Source: Mycolicibacterium phocaicum (GTDB lineage: Bacteria; Actinomycetota; Actinomycetes; Mycobacteriales; Mycobacteriaceae). From it: a DNA stretch of 64,000 bases. Position numbers and translations under genes: made by a program. Below the pieces are notes generated by a model. The model saw only the letters and a list, made by a program, of their open reading frames with translations. It did no database searches and was not told the origin of the DNA. The stretch is from the NCBI RefSeq assembly GCF_010731115.1, contig NZ_AP022616.1, positions 744,001 to 808,000 on the forward strand, written 5' to 3'. Of this stretch, positions 54,890 to 63,283 are shown one piece after another. Position 1 is the first letter of the stretch. Each line of letters opens with the position of its first letter.

Positions 54890-55217
54890 GTCGGACCCCG
54901 TTTCAGGTGCACCTGATTAATGCGATCTCCCCCATCGCGACAGCAAAACGAACGCTAGCAGCCCAGTTTGGCAATGTCTATGGCTATTCATTTCCGCTAG
55001 TCAAACAAGATTGAGCGGATGCATGGCTAATTTTCATAGCTTCCACACAGTCGACCGGTGATTTCCTCCGGCTGCGCACGCCCGCCGCCGCAGCGGCGGA
55101 CCTCACCGCCCCACGAGCATAAGTGTGACGGTCGTAACAGGCGTTGGTTAGGTGTCCTACTTGCCGGGTCCAAGCCTTCGGTATAAATTTGCTAAAAATC
55201 GCGTTCGTTAACAAGTA
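54890..55217. other. 328-bp promoter region, second copy of duplicated sequence
   Basis: Positions 55129-55217 match 28845-28930 nearly base for base, including TTTGCTAAAAATCGCGTTCG at 55188-55207. The left part (54890-55128) is AT-rich near 54960-55040 and serves the divergent cyclase gene. No gene is seen. Confidence 0.75.
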
Positions 55218-56915
55218 ATGCCTCGCGCGAGACCACCGGTGGTCCGCGTGTCGATCCCGGAGCAGCATGTGAAACCTGCAAGCACCGCGGGGTCGAACCG
55301 ACCGAGTGAGTCCCGCCCAGCAGAGAGCGCCCCGGTAGCCATGTCGACACCCGCAATAGATAAACCGCAGTTAAGCGACGATATTCGCCCTGCTCGCGAG
55401 CGCGCCGTCGCCGCAGCAGGGGCTCCACTGCAGCTGACACCAGCTACCACAATCAACCACCGTGGCCGCTCCATACGTGAGCAGCGGCACCGAAAACTTG
55501 CGCGGAAACTCATTTTCAGCGATGCACTAGTTATTTGCTCTTCCGTCATCCTCGGACAAATTTTCCGGTTTGCGGCCACCAGCGGCCAACCCGTCTATCT
55601 GTCGCTCGACAACGGTCCGCACGTCCGCTATCTGGCCGTGTCGGCGGTCATCGCGGCGGCATGGATGGGCTTCTTGGCGCTGGGCAGCCGGTCGGCCAAG
55701 GTCGTCGGCCGCGGGTTCGACGAGTACGTCACCCTGGCGGCGGCCACGTTGCAGTTGTTCGGCCTCATCGCCATCGCCTCGACGCTGTTCCACATCGACA
55801 TCTCCCGCGGCTACCTGGCCATCGCCCTTCCCACCGGTCTGGCCGGTTTGATCACCACCCGCTGGATGTGGCGACGCATCTTCGCCCGCAAGCGCCTTTC
55901 GGGCGAAGACCAAAGTCGCCTCTTGGTTGTCGGTGCCACCAGCGCCGCCGCCGACATCGCCACCGAATTCGCCAAAGACCCCTGGGCCGGCTACCACGTC
56001 ACCGGCTTCTGCACGCCAATGGGACCCACCCACGCCAAGGAAGTCATCACCGTCGCCGGCCGCGACATCCCCATCGTCGGCACCGACGAAGCGATCCTCG
56101 CCGCCGTCCAGCGCACCGGGGTGGACACCGTCGCCCTGGCTGCCACCCATCACCTGAGCCCCACCGACATCCGCCGGCTCATGTGGGAACTGGAAGAACA
56201 CGGCGTCGACCTCATGGTCGCCCCCGGCCTCATCGACATCGCCGACCAACGCCTCACCAGCCGCCCCGTCGCCGGCATGGCGGTCTTCGAGATCACCAAA
56301 CCCCAATACAGCCGCGCCAATTCGCTCATCAAGCGGACATTTGATGTGGTGTTCGCCGCGACAGCGCTGGCCGCCGTTGCGCCCGTGATGATCGTGACGG
56401 CACTGGCGGTCAAGTTGACCAGTGCCGGGCCGGTCTTCTACAAAGCCGAACGCATCGGCCTCGACGGGATTCCGTTCAAGATGACCAAGTTCCGCAGCAT
56501 GTACCAAGACGCCGACGCCCGCCAAGCCGACATGATCGCCGCCAGCGGAACCGGCGCCATGTTCTTCAAGGTGAGGAACGATCCGCGCGTCACCCCCATC
56601 GGCAAAATCATCCGCAAATACTCCATCGACGAACTCCCCCAATTCCTCAACGTCCTGTCCGGACACATGAGCGTCGTCGGCCCCCGCCCCCAAGTCCGCC
56701 GCGAAGTCGACACCTACGACGACCTCGTCAGCCGCCGCCTCACCGTCAAACCCGGCCTCACCGGACTCTGGCAAATCAGCGGACGCTCCGACCTCAAAGT
56801 GGAAGACGCTGTCCGCCTAGACCTTTCATACGTCGAAAACTGGTCACTACTCCAAGACCTCATCATCGTCACCAAAACCATCCGCACCGTCCTGACCGGG
56901 GACGGCGCCTACTGA
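55218..56915 (+). CDS. Polyprenyl-phosphate sugar-1-phosphate transferase (WcaJ/EpsE-like), copy 2
   Basis: The product of up to 565 residues aligns with the protein at 28982-30628 from residue about 40 to the end, with very few changes (SGTGAMFFKVRNDP for SGGGAMFFKMKDDP). All catalytic motifs are present (KRTFDVVFAA, KMTKFRSM, GPRPQVRREV). A GTG at 55269 and ATG at 55341 are alternative starts, at the same spacing as in copy 1. It closes the polysaccharide locus. Confidence 0.93.
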   Translation: MPRARPPVVRVSIPEQHVKPASTAGSNRPSESRPAESAPVAMSTPAIDKPQLSDDIRPARERAVAAAGAPLQLTPATTINHRGRSIREQRHRKLARKLIFSDALVICSSVILGQIFRFAATSGQPVYLSLDNGPHVRYLAVSAVIAAAWMGFLALGSRSAKVVGRGFDEYVTLAAATLQLFGLIAIASTLFHIDISRGYLAIALPTGLAGLITTRWMWRRIFARKRLSGEDQSRLLVVGATSAAADIATEFAKDPWAGYHVTGFCTPMGPTHAKEVITVAGRDIPIVGTDEAILAAVQRTGVDTVALAATHHLSPTDIRRLMWELEEHGVDLMVAPGLIDIADQRLTSRPVAGMAVFEITKPQYSRANSLIKRTFDVVFAATALAAVAPVMIVTALAVKLTSAGPVFYKAERIGLDGIPFKMTKFRSMYQDADARQADMIAASGTGAMFFKVRNDPRVTPIGKIIRKYSIDELPQFLNVLSGHMSVVGPRPQVRREVDTYDDLVSRRLTVKPGLTGLWQISGRSDLKVEDAVRLDLSYVENWSLLQDLIIVTKTIRTVLTGDGAY

Positions 56916-57032
56916 CAGCGGCGTGCGGTCACTGCGTGGACGGTTCGCCATGAGCCGGCGAAATCGCCTGTTACGTACCGCCAAAAGAAACATCCGTTAC
57001 ATTCTTGATTGTGATTGTGAGCGTGACGCTTC

Positions 57033-57563
57033 GTGCGGTGGCTGATCCTGGTGGTGCGGATACCTGCAGTGCCTTCTCGGCACCGGGTGGCGACGTGGCG
57101 CGAGCTGCGGCGGGGCGGCGCATTGCAGATCGGGCAGGGGGTGTGGGCGATGCCGGACGTCCCGGTGTTCGCCGACGTTGTTGCGCGGGTGGTCCAGTTG
57201 GCGCATCGCGGCGGGGGCGAAGTGTTGACGCTCAGCGCGGCCGGCCGTGACCGATCGGAATCAGTACGACTGCAAGACATGTTCACCGCTGAACGGGCCA
57301 GCGAATGGACCGGCTTCATGTCCGGCTGCGCTGAGTTCGACACGCAGATCGACATGGCAATCGCCAAGGGTGAACTCACGATCGCAGCGCTGGGCGAACA
57401 GGAAGACCGCCTGGAGCGACTACGTCGGTGGAATCGAGACATCAAGGCACGCGACGTGTTTGGCGCGCCGGTCGCCGGACAGGCTCAACTACGGCTCGAA
57501 CGCTGCGCGGGCCACTTGGCCGACTACGCCGAACGGGTGTATCGAGCACTGCACCAGGGGTAA
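57033..57563 (+). CDS. ChrB N-terminal domain protein (chromate resistance-like regulator)
   Basis: The 176-residue product begins MRWLILVVRIPAVPSRHRVA and contains RELRRGGALQIGQGVWAMPD, the ChrB N-terminal domain signature. The C-terminal half is helical. ChrB proteins sense or respond to chromate in some bacteria, but in actinobacteria this form is usually next to an MFS transporter, as here (43 bp downstream), and the ligand is not clear. Confidence 0.83.
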   Translation: MRWLILVVRIPAVPSRHRVATWRELRRGGALQIGQGVWAMPDVPVFADVVARVVQLAHRGGGEVLTLSAAGRDRSESVRLQDMFTAERASEWTGFMSGCAEFDTQIDMAIAKGELTIAALGEQEDRLERLRRWNRDIKARDVFGAPVAGQAQLRLERCAGHLADYAERVYRALHQG

Positions 57564-57605
57564 CCGCTCCGCAGCGCGGCCGGCCAAACCACCGCGGAAG
57601 CTGCG

Positions 57606-58763
57606 ATGAGTACTTCGCCCCGCTCGGGACAACTCCCGGTCTATGGCGCCGGTTTCGTAATTGCGTTGAGCGCCAGCAGTATTGCGGCGAGTTTGGCCGG
57701 CTAGCTGCGGATCGGCCATGCGACATTCTTCACTTTGGGATTCCTGCTGGCGATCTATCCAGCAGCCGAACTACTGCTCAAACCGCTGATCCGGACCCTG
57801 TCATCCACACTGGGTGTTCGGCGAGTTCTCCTGCTCGGCTTGGCCGGCTCCGCAGTGGCATCGGGGGCCTTCGCCATCGCGGAAGACGCGGACGTCATCG
57901 GCATGGCACGACTCGGTCAGGGAGCAGCGGCCGCGGCCGTCGGTCTGGGTGCCGACGCGGTGCTGACCCGGTGGTCACGATCCGGTCCGAGCCGCTCCTA
58001 CGGCGGTTACCGCACGTGGAAAGCAGCGGGTTACGCGTTGGGACCTCTGCTCGGCGGCATCGTGGTTGCGTTTTCCGGTCCACCGGCGCTGTTCATGCTG
58101 CTCGCCATCCTTACCGCGGCAGTAGTCGCATGGGCAGCGGTGGCGGTGCCCATGATCGACACCGCGGTCGCGGCGAGTGAGTCTATGACTGATCTCGTCC
58201 GGTCTCTGTTGAGTGCATCATGCCTGCGGCCCGCACTGGCCCTCGGTGCGGGCGCGGCGGCGGTGTCCATCAGCCTCGGATTCCTACCTGTCCTTGCTGC
58301 ACATCAGGGCCTGGGCCCGTTGGCTTCCGGCGTACTCGTATCCGGTTTGGTTGCGGTCGCCGCGTTGGTGCAGCTCCCCGTGCGCCGTATCCGTGATGCC
58401 GGAAGATTGGCCGACCACACCGGCATCGGAATCGGGTTGCTCTTGGCGGCAATGGGTTTCGCCGCGGCAGCCTTCGCCCCGACTGTCGCAGGCCTGATGT
58501 CCGCCGGCGTGATACTCGGTGCCGGCGCAGGTGTGATCGCGCCACTCGGGTTCACCTACCTGGCGCGGCGCAATCCACCTGAACAGCTCAGCCAGGTGGT
58601 GGGCGTCGCCGAGATCAGCACTCTCGTGGGCGGTTTCGCCGGACCACTTGTCGTTGGTGCGATCGCCGCCTGGTCGACTCTGACTGTGGCCCTTCTCGTC
58701 GTGACGATATGCCTCGCGGCCGCAGCCAACTTCCTGGTACTGGCCGCCCGCGATTCCCGCTGA
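57606..58763 (+). pseudogene. MFS transporter with in-frame TAG
   Basis: From ATG 57606 the frame gives MSTSPRSGQLPVYGAGFVIA to ASLAG, then TAG at 57702-57704, then LRIGHATFFTLGFLLAIYPA and about eleven further membrane helices to 58763. Relatives have GY or GGY at the stop position, so TAC to TAG is the simplest change. A TTG at 57735 could give a shortened protein lacking helix 1. It is paired with the ChrB-like gene. Confidence 0.8.
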
Positions 58764-58780
58764 TCACGCTCAGTCAGAGG

Positions 58781-59125
58781 CTACTGTGGCGCTGTTGCGT
58801 CGGCTCGTCTCCGCACCACGGCGGCGGACGCCGCGACGACGATTCCGACGATCGCGACAGGGATGGCCCAGGTCCGGCGACCGGACAGTGCCGATTCACA
58901 CAGCGCTACGTAATCGGTGTGCGGGACAATCTCATTCAGGATCGGTACGCCCGCGATGCTCGACGCGTTCGCCGAGCGGGCTTGGTCCAGATCCTGGAAG
59001 AGCGCACTGCCGCAACCGATCTCCTTACCGTCGTTGGACGTGGCCGAAACCGGAACCAACAGGCCTATCGCGCCGGCCAGCAGCAAGATGGCACCCGCGA
59101 GCAATAGCATTCGTCGAACCGACAT
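58781..59125 (-). CDS. Small membrane protein, unknown
   Basis: The 114-residue product begins MSVRRMLLLAGAILLLAGAI and has one helix at each end (residues 4-27 and 84-103) around an exported loop with two Cys (IGCGSALF, ALCESAL) that may form a disulfide. The family is common in mycobacteria but has no function known to me. It converges on the MFS gene. Confidence 0.7.
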   Translation of the reverse strand: MSVRRMLLLAGAILLLAGAIGLLVPVSATSNDGKEIGCGSALFQDLDQARSANASSIAGVPILNEIVPHTDYVALCESALSGRRTWAIPVAIVGIVVAASAAVVRRRADATAPQ

Positions 59126-59141
59126 GGTCGCTCCTCCTGGC

Positions 59142-59372
59142 TCAAGATTTCTTCGACGGGATGACGATCACGACGATCAGCGTCAAGATCGAGAAGAACA
59201 ACCCCAGAATCCCCCAACCGAGGGCGCTTCGGCCCTTCGTGCCGGCGATCACCGCACAGATGATCGCGGCGATGACGCTACCGATGGCAACGAAGATTCC
59301 CTTGATGCCCCGCAGGATGAAGCCGGCTGCTTCGGGCTGGCTCTGCAGGGCCAATACCAGTTCGTGGACCAT
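59142..59372 (-). CDS. Small two-helix membrane protein
   Basis: The 76-residue product has two membrane helices (IFVAIGSVIAAIICAVIAG and WGILGLFFSILTLIVVIVI) linked by a GTKGRSA loop. The layout resembles short stress-related membrane proteins. It lies downstream of the Asp23 operon and upstream of 59125 in the same direction. Confidence 0.7.
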   Translation of the reverse strand: MVHELVLALQSQPEAAGFILRGIKGIFVAIGSVIAAIICAVIAGTKGRSALGWGILGLFFSILTLIVVIVIPSKKS

Positions 59373-59488
59373 CTCGATTCCTCACACTGAGTGACGCGCC
59401 GACGGCATCAGCTGACTCAGCTATTCCCGGAAGCGGGTTCTTCCAAACGTTCGCCCGGCACGAGCTACCGCCCCATCGGTGCGCAAGA

Positions 59489-60054
59489 TCAGGCGGAGCG
59501 TTTGGCTTTGGCGATCTGCAGGATCGCGCGCGCGGCCACCGTCTTGCTGGTGCCCCGGTGACCCGGGCGATGTCGGCAAGGGTGGTGTCGATCGCGGAGA
59601 TGACATCGGCCAGCCCCGCCGGTTGTGCCGTGGTCACGGTCAATTCCACTGTCGAACTGCCGCGGTCGGCGATCGCTTTTCCCTTGGCGGACTGCACATT
59701 CGAATCCTGTGCCAATGCGGCGGCCGCCGCCGCCGCAACGCCGTCGAGGTTCACGGTGATGAATCCCGGCTCGCTGGTACCTGGAACGCGCAGGACCTGC
59801 GCCTTCCGGACCGGCACATGCGCGATGAGCCAGACCAGCCCGAGTATCAACAGCAACGCGCCCGCCCCAGCCAGTTCCCACGGCCACCACGTCGACGAGG
59901 TGACCCGCTCGGCCGGCCCCGTACTGATCTGTTCTGGAGCCGCATGCACCACATGCGTCGGCCACAGTGCCGCAGCGGCGCCCACACACGCCACGACGAC
60001 CCCGGCGACCAGAGTCGCCGCGCGATCCACGAGGTCGGTCGGCAGCAGGCTCAT
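59489..60054 (-). pseudogene. AmaP-like membrane anchor of Asp23 proteins, one frameshift
   Basis: The product has two membrane helices (VAGVVVACVGAAAALWP and LAGAGALLLILGLVWLIAHV) and a cytoplasmic domain (VDEVNLDGVAAA type, then TLADIARVTGG). The frame breaks in the C run 59553-59556; one base restores TSKTVAARAILQIAKAKRSA and a stop at 59489. Its ATG overlaps the previous stop. Together with the Asp23 genes upstream it matches the alkaline-shock anchor module known from Firmicutes and present in actinobacteria. Confidence 0.75.
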
Positions 60055-60613
60055 GCAGCCCCGCTCGTACCGATGCGAACGACGATTTTCGGTGTGGGAA
60101 CAAGGATTTCGGTCGCGCTACCCACCGCGGCGGCGATGGAGCCCTTCGCCGCGGCGTCGGATTCCATACCGGTGTTTCGACGTACATGGTGACCTTGCGA
60201 CGAGTGGCCGCCGAGTTCAGCACCTCCACGCCCGGCACGCAGGACGCCGCGTGCGATGCCAGCCGGGCCACGTCGCGCGGGCGCATCCACACCGATCCCG
60301 CGGCGTCGACGGCGACGACGGTCTTACGTCGCGGCCGCACCGCGACCACCACCAGCCAGAGGCCGAGGATCAGTGCCACGGCACCCGCGGGCACCATCCA
60401 CCACTGACTCCGCAGACCGTTCAATGCTGTTATGGCCGCACCGATCCACGGTGCTCCGTCGACCCAGCCCAGCTCGATTCCGGCTTCCCGCAGGGACACC
60501 GCCCCGCCGAGCATGACGACCAGTGCCAGCGCCACGGCAACGTACCGGGCCGTGGCCGCAGCGACCGGGGACCGGCCGGGTGCGGGGAGCGCAAAGTTGT
60601 CGGCAGTCATCAT
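60051..60613 (-). pseudogene. DUF6286-like membrane protein, one frameshift
   Basis: The product begins MMTADNFALPAPGRSPVAAA, has two membrane helices (VAVALALVVMLGGAV and WMVPAGAVALILGLWLVVVA) and a cytoplasmic domain (SVWMRPRDVARLASHAASCV). The frame breaks at about 60169 (CCGGTATGG lacking one G); the restored end is GTSGAA at 60051. It overlaps neighbours at both ends, so it is an operon member. Confidence 0.75.
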
Positions 60614-61008
60614 CGGATCCTTTTCGTGTCCTTGGCGACGGTGCTCAATTGCGCGACGGTGACGTCGACACGGTCGACCTGCAGTCCGCCCATGCTCGAC
60701 AAGGTCTGCGCGACATTGCGCTGCACTGCATGTGCGACGGCCACCGCCGGTGCCGGCCAGGCCACCGTCACCTTGAGGTGTGCGGTGACCCGGTCGCCGG
60801 TGACCGTCAGCTGCGCCTGAGGCAGCGACCTGCCCGGGATTTTGGCGCGTCCTTCTGGGAACGGCAGCACGTCGGGGGTATCGAGCGCGGCGCGGATGGC
60901 AAGCCGATGCGCGACCTTCTCCCGGACGGTCAGCGTGCCGCGCGTGCCGGCGTCGTCCTCGGAATCATCCTGCGCTGCAGCAGTTTCGACAACCTCTGGT
61001 TCAGTCAC
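60610..61008 (-). CDS. Asp23/Gls24-like envelope stress protein
   Basis: The 132-residue product (MTEPEVVETAAAQDDSEDDA) has an acidic N-terminus and an Asp23-like alpha/beta domain (RVTAHLKVTVAWPAPAVAVA, VDRVDVTVAQL). It overlaps the 59-residue membrane protein by 8 bp upstream and the DUF6286-like gene by 4 bp downstream. Confidence 0.72.
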   Translation of the reverse strand: MTEPEVVETAAAQDDSEDDAGTRGTLTVREKVAHRLAIRAALDTPDVLPFPEGRAKIPGRSLPQAQLTVTGDRVTAHLKVTVAWPAPAVAVAHAVQRNVAQTLSSMGGLQVDRVDVTVAQLSTVAKDTKRIR

Positions 61009-61180
61009 GGTCGCGTCTCCGTAACAGGGCGGACAGATCGAGTTCGCCGTCGCGGTGTGCGCCGATCAGGTAGCCCGCCGCGCCGAGAAGCAACGCGATG
61101 AGAAACCCGCCGAGGCCGCCGGCGGCCGCAGCGATGCCGAGTAGCAGACCGGCAACCAGACCCAGCGTCGATGAGGTCAT
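61001..61180 (-). CDS. Small DUF2273-like membrane protein
   Basis: This 59-residue product was read directly from the sequence: MTSSTLGLVAGLLLGIAAAA, then GGLGGFLIALLLGAAGYLIG, then a charged tail AHRDGELDLSALLRRRDRD. It is a glycine-rich hairpin of two membrane segments. Small proteins of this type accompany AmaP/Asp23 genes. It is coupled by overlap to 61008. Confidence 0.75.
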   Translation of the reverse strand: MTSSTLGLVAGLLLGIAAAAGGLGGFLIALLLGAAGYLIGAHRDGELDLSALLRRRDRD

Positions 61181-61280
61181 GATGTGAACCTTCCGCGTTA
61201 CGAAGTTGTAGTGGCACTTGAGAGTTCGTAGCCCGTGGTGGGGCGGCGCGCCCCTCGTCGCGCCGCCACACCACGGCGGT

Positions 61281-61607
61281 CTACAGCAACCCTCGACCAG
61301 ACGTTGGTGTCACCGGCACGAGATCTTCGATCGTGACGTCGACCGGTAGTTGGATCAGCTCGGCGACGGCGCGCTGAATTGCGGTCGCGGTGGGCCGCAC
61401 CGGCACACCGAGCACCAGACTCACGTGTACGTCGACCCGGTCCGCCGCGATCCGGACGCCCGATACCCGGCGCCCCGGCAGGTAGGTCGCCACCTCGCCG
61501 AACATGCCGGCATGCAAACCGGCCACGCCCTCGACGGCAGTCACCGCAGCGGCAATGCGTTCGGCGTCCTCGAGAACTCCATCCCCCGCCGGGGCATCAC
61601 TGGACAC
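61281..61607 (-). CDS. Asp23/Gls24-like protein
   Basis: The product of about 108 residues from GTG 61607 (MSSDAPAGDGVLEDAERIAA) has the Asp23-like core VEGVAGLHAGMFGEVATYLP and VDVHVSLVLGVPV. GTG 61643 is an alternative start. It overlaps the upstream Asp23 gene end, so it is in the same operon. Confidence 0.75.
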   Translation of the reverse strand: MSSDAPAGDGVLEDAERIAAAVTAVEGVAGLHAGMFGEVATYLPGRRVSGVRIAADRVDVHVSLVLGVPVRPTATAIQRAVAELIQLPVDVTIEDLVPVTPTSGRGLL

Positions 61608-62061
61608 GGGCGGGAGCGGCGTCGGCGTCGTCACCGCTGTCACCGTCCAGATGCACGTCGTGGACGGTGATGTTGACTTCCGTGACCTCGAGGCCCGTCA
61701 TGCGTTCGACCGCGGCGATGACGTTTCGCCGGATGCCCGCTGCCAGGTCGGCGATTGCCACGCCGTACTCGGCAACGATGTCGATGTCGACAGCTGCCTG
61801 CTTCTCACCGATCTCGACCGATACGCCCTGGCTCTGGTTGACGCTGGCGCCGGGGATCCGCTCGCGGAGCGCACCGACCATCCGCGACGCCCCGCCGCCC
61901 AGGTCATACACGCCGCTGACCTCGCGGGCCGCGATCCCGGCGATCTTGGAGACCACCACGCCCGCGATGGTCGTCTTGCCCTGCGAGCTCACCAACGGTG
62001 AACCCTGGTAAGGGCTGACTTCTTTGCCGGACGGCTCCGTGTCGGCCTGTGCGCTGGTCAT
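61597..62061 (-). CDS. Asp23/Gls24-family envelope stress response protein
   Basis: The 154-residue product (MTSAQADTEPSGKEVSPYQG) contains the full Asp23 domain (VVVSKIAGIAAREVSGVYDL, VEIGEKQAAVDIDIVAEYGV, MTGLEVTEVNITVHDVHL). GGGGAGC precedes the ATG. It heads a six-gene minus-strand operon (62061-59489) and is divergent from the sigma factor gene across 191 bp. Confidence 0.9.
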   Translation of the reverse strand: MTSAQADTEPSGKEVSPYQGSPLVSSQGKTTIAGVVVSKIAGIAAREVSGVYDLGGGASRMVGALRERIPGASVNQSQGVSVEIGEKQAAVDIDIVAEYGVAIADLAAGIRRNVIAAVERMTGLEVTEVNITVHDVHLDGDSGDDADAAPARVQ

Positions 62062-62252
62062 CACCGCTCCCCTTTCGACGTCGTTACATGGGTAGTCGTT
62101 ACTCAGAACTCGAACCGAACGTCCCATTTGAGTGATTCAGGACACATCGCAAATCTACTCAGCCGAACTTGTCTCAGACAGCCCGGAGGGCATTCAATTC
62201 TGGTACGAAGGCCTATATTTCAGGAGCGGTGGAGCGTAACTGAGAGCGGAGT

Positions 62253-62828
62253 GTGGTGACAGCGCCAACCGGTGGCGACCTACGCGACGCTGACGACGAG
62301 GCCTTACGGGCCTCGGCGGTGGTCGGTGATCGCGAAGCGTTCGACATCATCGTCAACCGCTACGGCCCGGTGCTCTACCGGTACGCGCGGCGAATGCTCG
62401 CCTACGAGGCCGACGTGCCGGACGTCGTGCAGGACACCTTCGTTGCCGCGTGGCAGCAGATCGGCTCCTTCCGCGGAAGCTCATCACTGCGAACGTGGCT
62501 GTTCGCGATCTGCTACCGGAAGATCGCCGACACGCACCGGCTCAAACGCGCACGGCCAGTTGAAGATTGGGTACTGGAACCACTGGCGGGACCTGACACT
62601 TCCGCGGATCCCTTCACCGCGGCATCCAATGCCGCCTTCCTGGACGCCCTCGAGCTGGCGCTGGGCGAACTGCCGGTGCGCCAGCGCGCGGTGTGGATGA
62701 TGCGGGAGGTCGAGCAGATGACGTTCCCCGAGATCGGCGAGGTGCTCCACCTCAGCCCCGACGCGGTGCGCGGTCACCACCACCGGGCTGTGAAGACTTT
62801 GCGAGTTCTGTTGAGGAGGTGGCAGTGA
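62253..62828 (+). CDS. ECF-type RNA polymerase sigma factor
   Basis: The 191-residue product has region 2 (AFDIIVNRYGPVLYRYARRM, VQDTFVAAWQQIGSFRG, LRTWLFAICYRKIAD) and region 4 (LPVRQRAVWMMREVEQMTFP, LHLSPDAVRGHHHRAVKTL). Two GTG codons in tandem (62253, 62256) could start it. Divergence from the Asp23 operon suggests it drives these genes. No separate anti-sigma factor is obvious; the next gene overlaps its stop. Confidence 0.93.
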   Translation: MVTAPTGGDLRDADDEALRASAVVGDREAFDIIVNRYGPVLYRYARRMLAYEADVPDVVQDTFVAAWQQIGSFRGSSSLRTWLFAICYRKIADTHRLKRARPVEDWVLEPLAGPDTSADPFTAASNAAFLDALELALGELPVRQRAVWMMREVEQMTFPEIGEVLHLSPDAVRGHHHRAVKTLRVLLRRWQ

Positions 62829-63283
62829 CAGAGCCTGATCCCTTCCTGCACAGCGCAGCTTCATACCTGAGAACTGTGCCCGAACCCGGCTGGGACGCCA
62901 TCAGCGACAGGGTGCGCGCGGCGGTGCATGCAGCGAGCCGGGTGGGTTGGCCCATCCGCGCGTCGCGGGATGCCGGCGCCGGCGTCGTGTACATCACCGA
63001 CCACGCTCTGCGCAGCCTGCTGGCCCGGGAGTTGCGTCGCAGCTTCGTCTGCCAGCCGACCCGCATCGCTTTCACCCTGGACGGCGCCGTACTGCGTGCC
63101 ATCGACATCGACGTCACCGGAAGCTACGGAACCCAACTGCGCGACCTCGGCGACGACATCCGCCGGCTGGTGCTCGACACGATCCGAACCATCCTCGACG
63201 ACCTCGACCAGGACGGCAGCAGTCCGGCCGGCCCGATCGACGTCACCATCACGGATGTTGTGGAGGGTGACCCACTGGGGTGA
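62825..63283 (+). CDS. Asp23/Gls24-like protein cotranscribed with the ECF sigma factor
   Basis: From GTG 62825 (overlap GTGA with the sigma stop) the 152-residue product reads MTEPDPFLHSAASYLRTVPE and has an Asp23-like core (RIAFTLDGAVLRAIDIDVTG, IDVTITDVVEGDPLG). Position after the sigma gene would suit an anti-sigma or sensor role, but the fold points to the envelope-stress group. The 3' end overlaps the WhiA-type gene convergently by 35 bp. Confidence 0.75.
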   Translation: MTEPDPFLHSAASYLRTVPEPGWDAISDRVRAAVHAASRVGWPIRASRDAGAGVVYITDHALRSLLARELRRSFVCQPTRIAFTLDGAVLRAIDIDVTGSYGTQLRDLGDDIRRLVLDTIRTILDDLDQDGSSPAGPIDVTITDVVEGDPLG

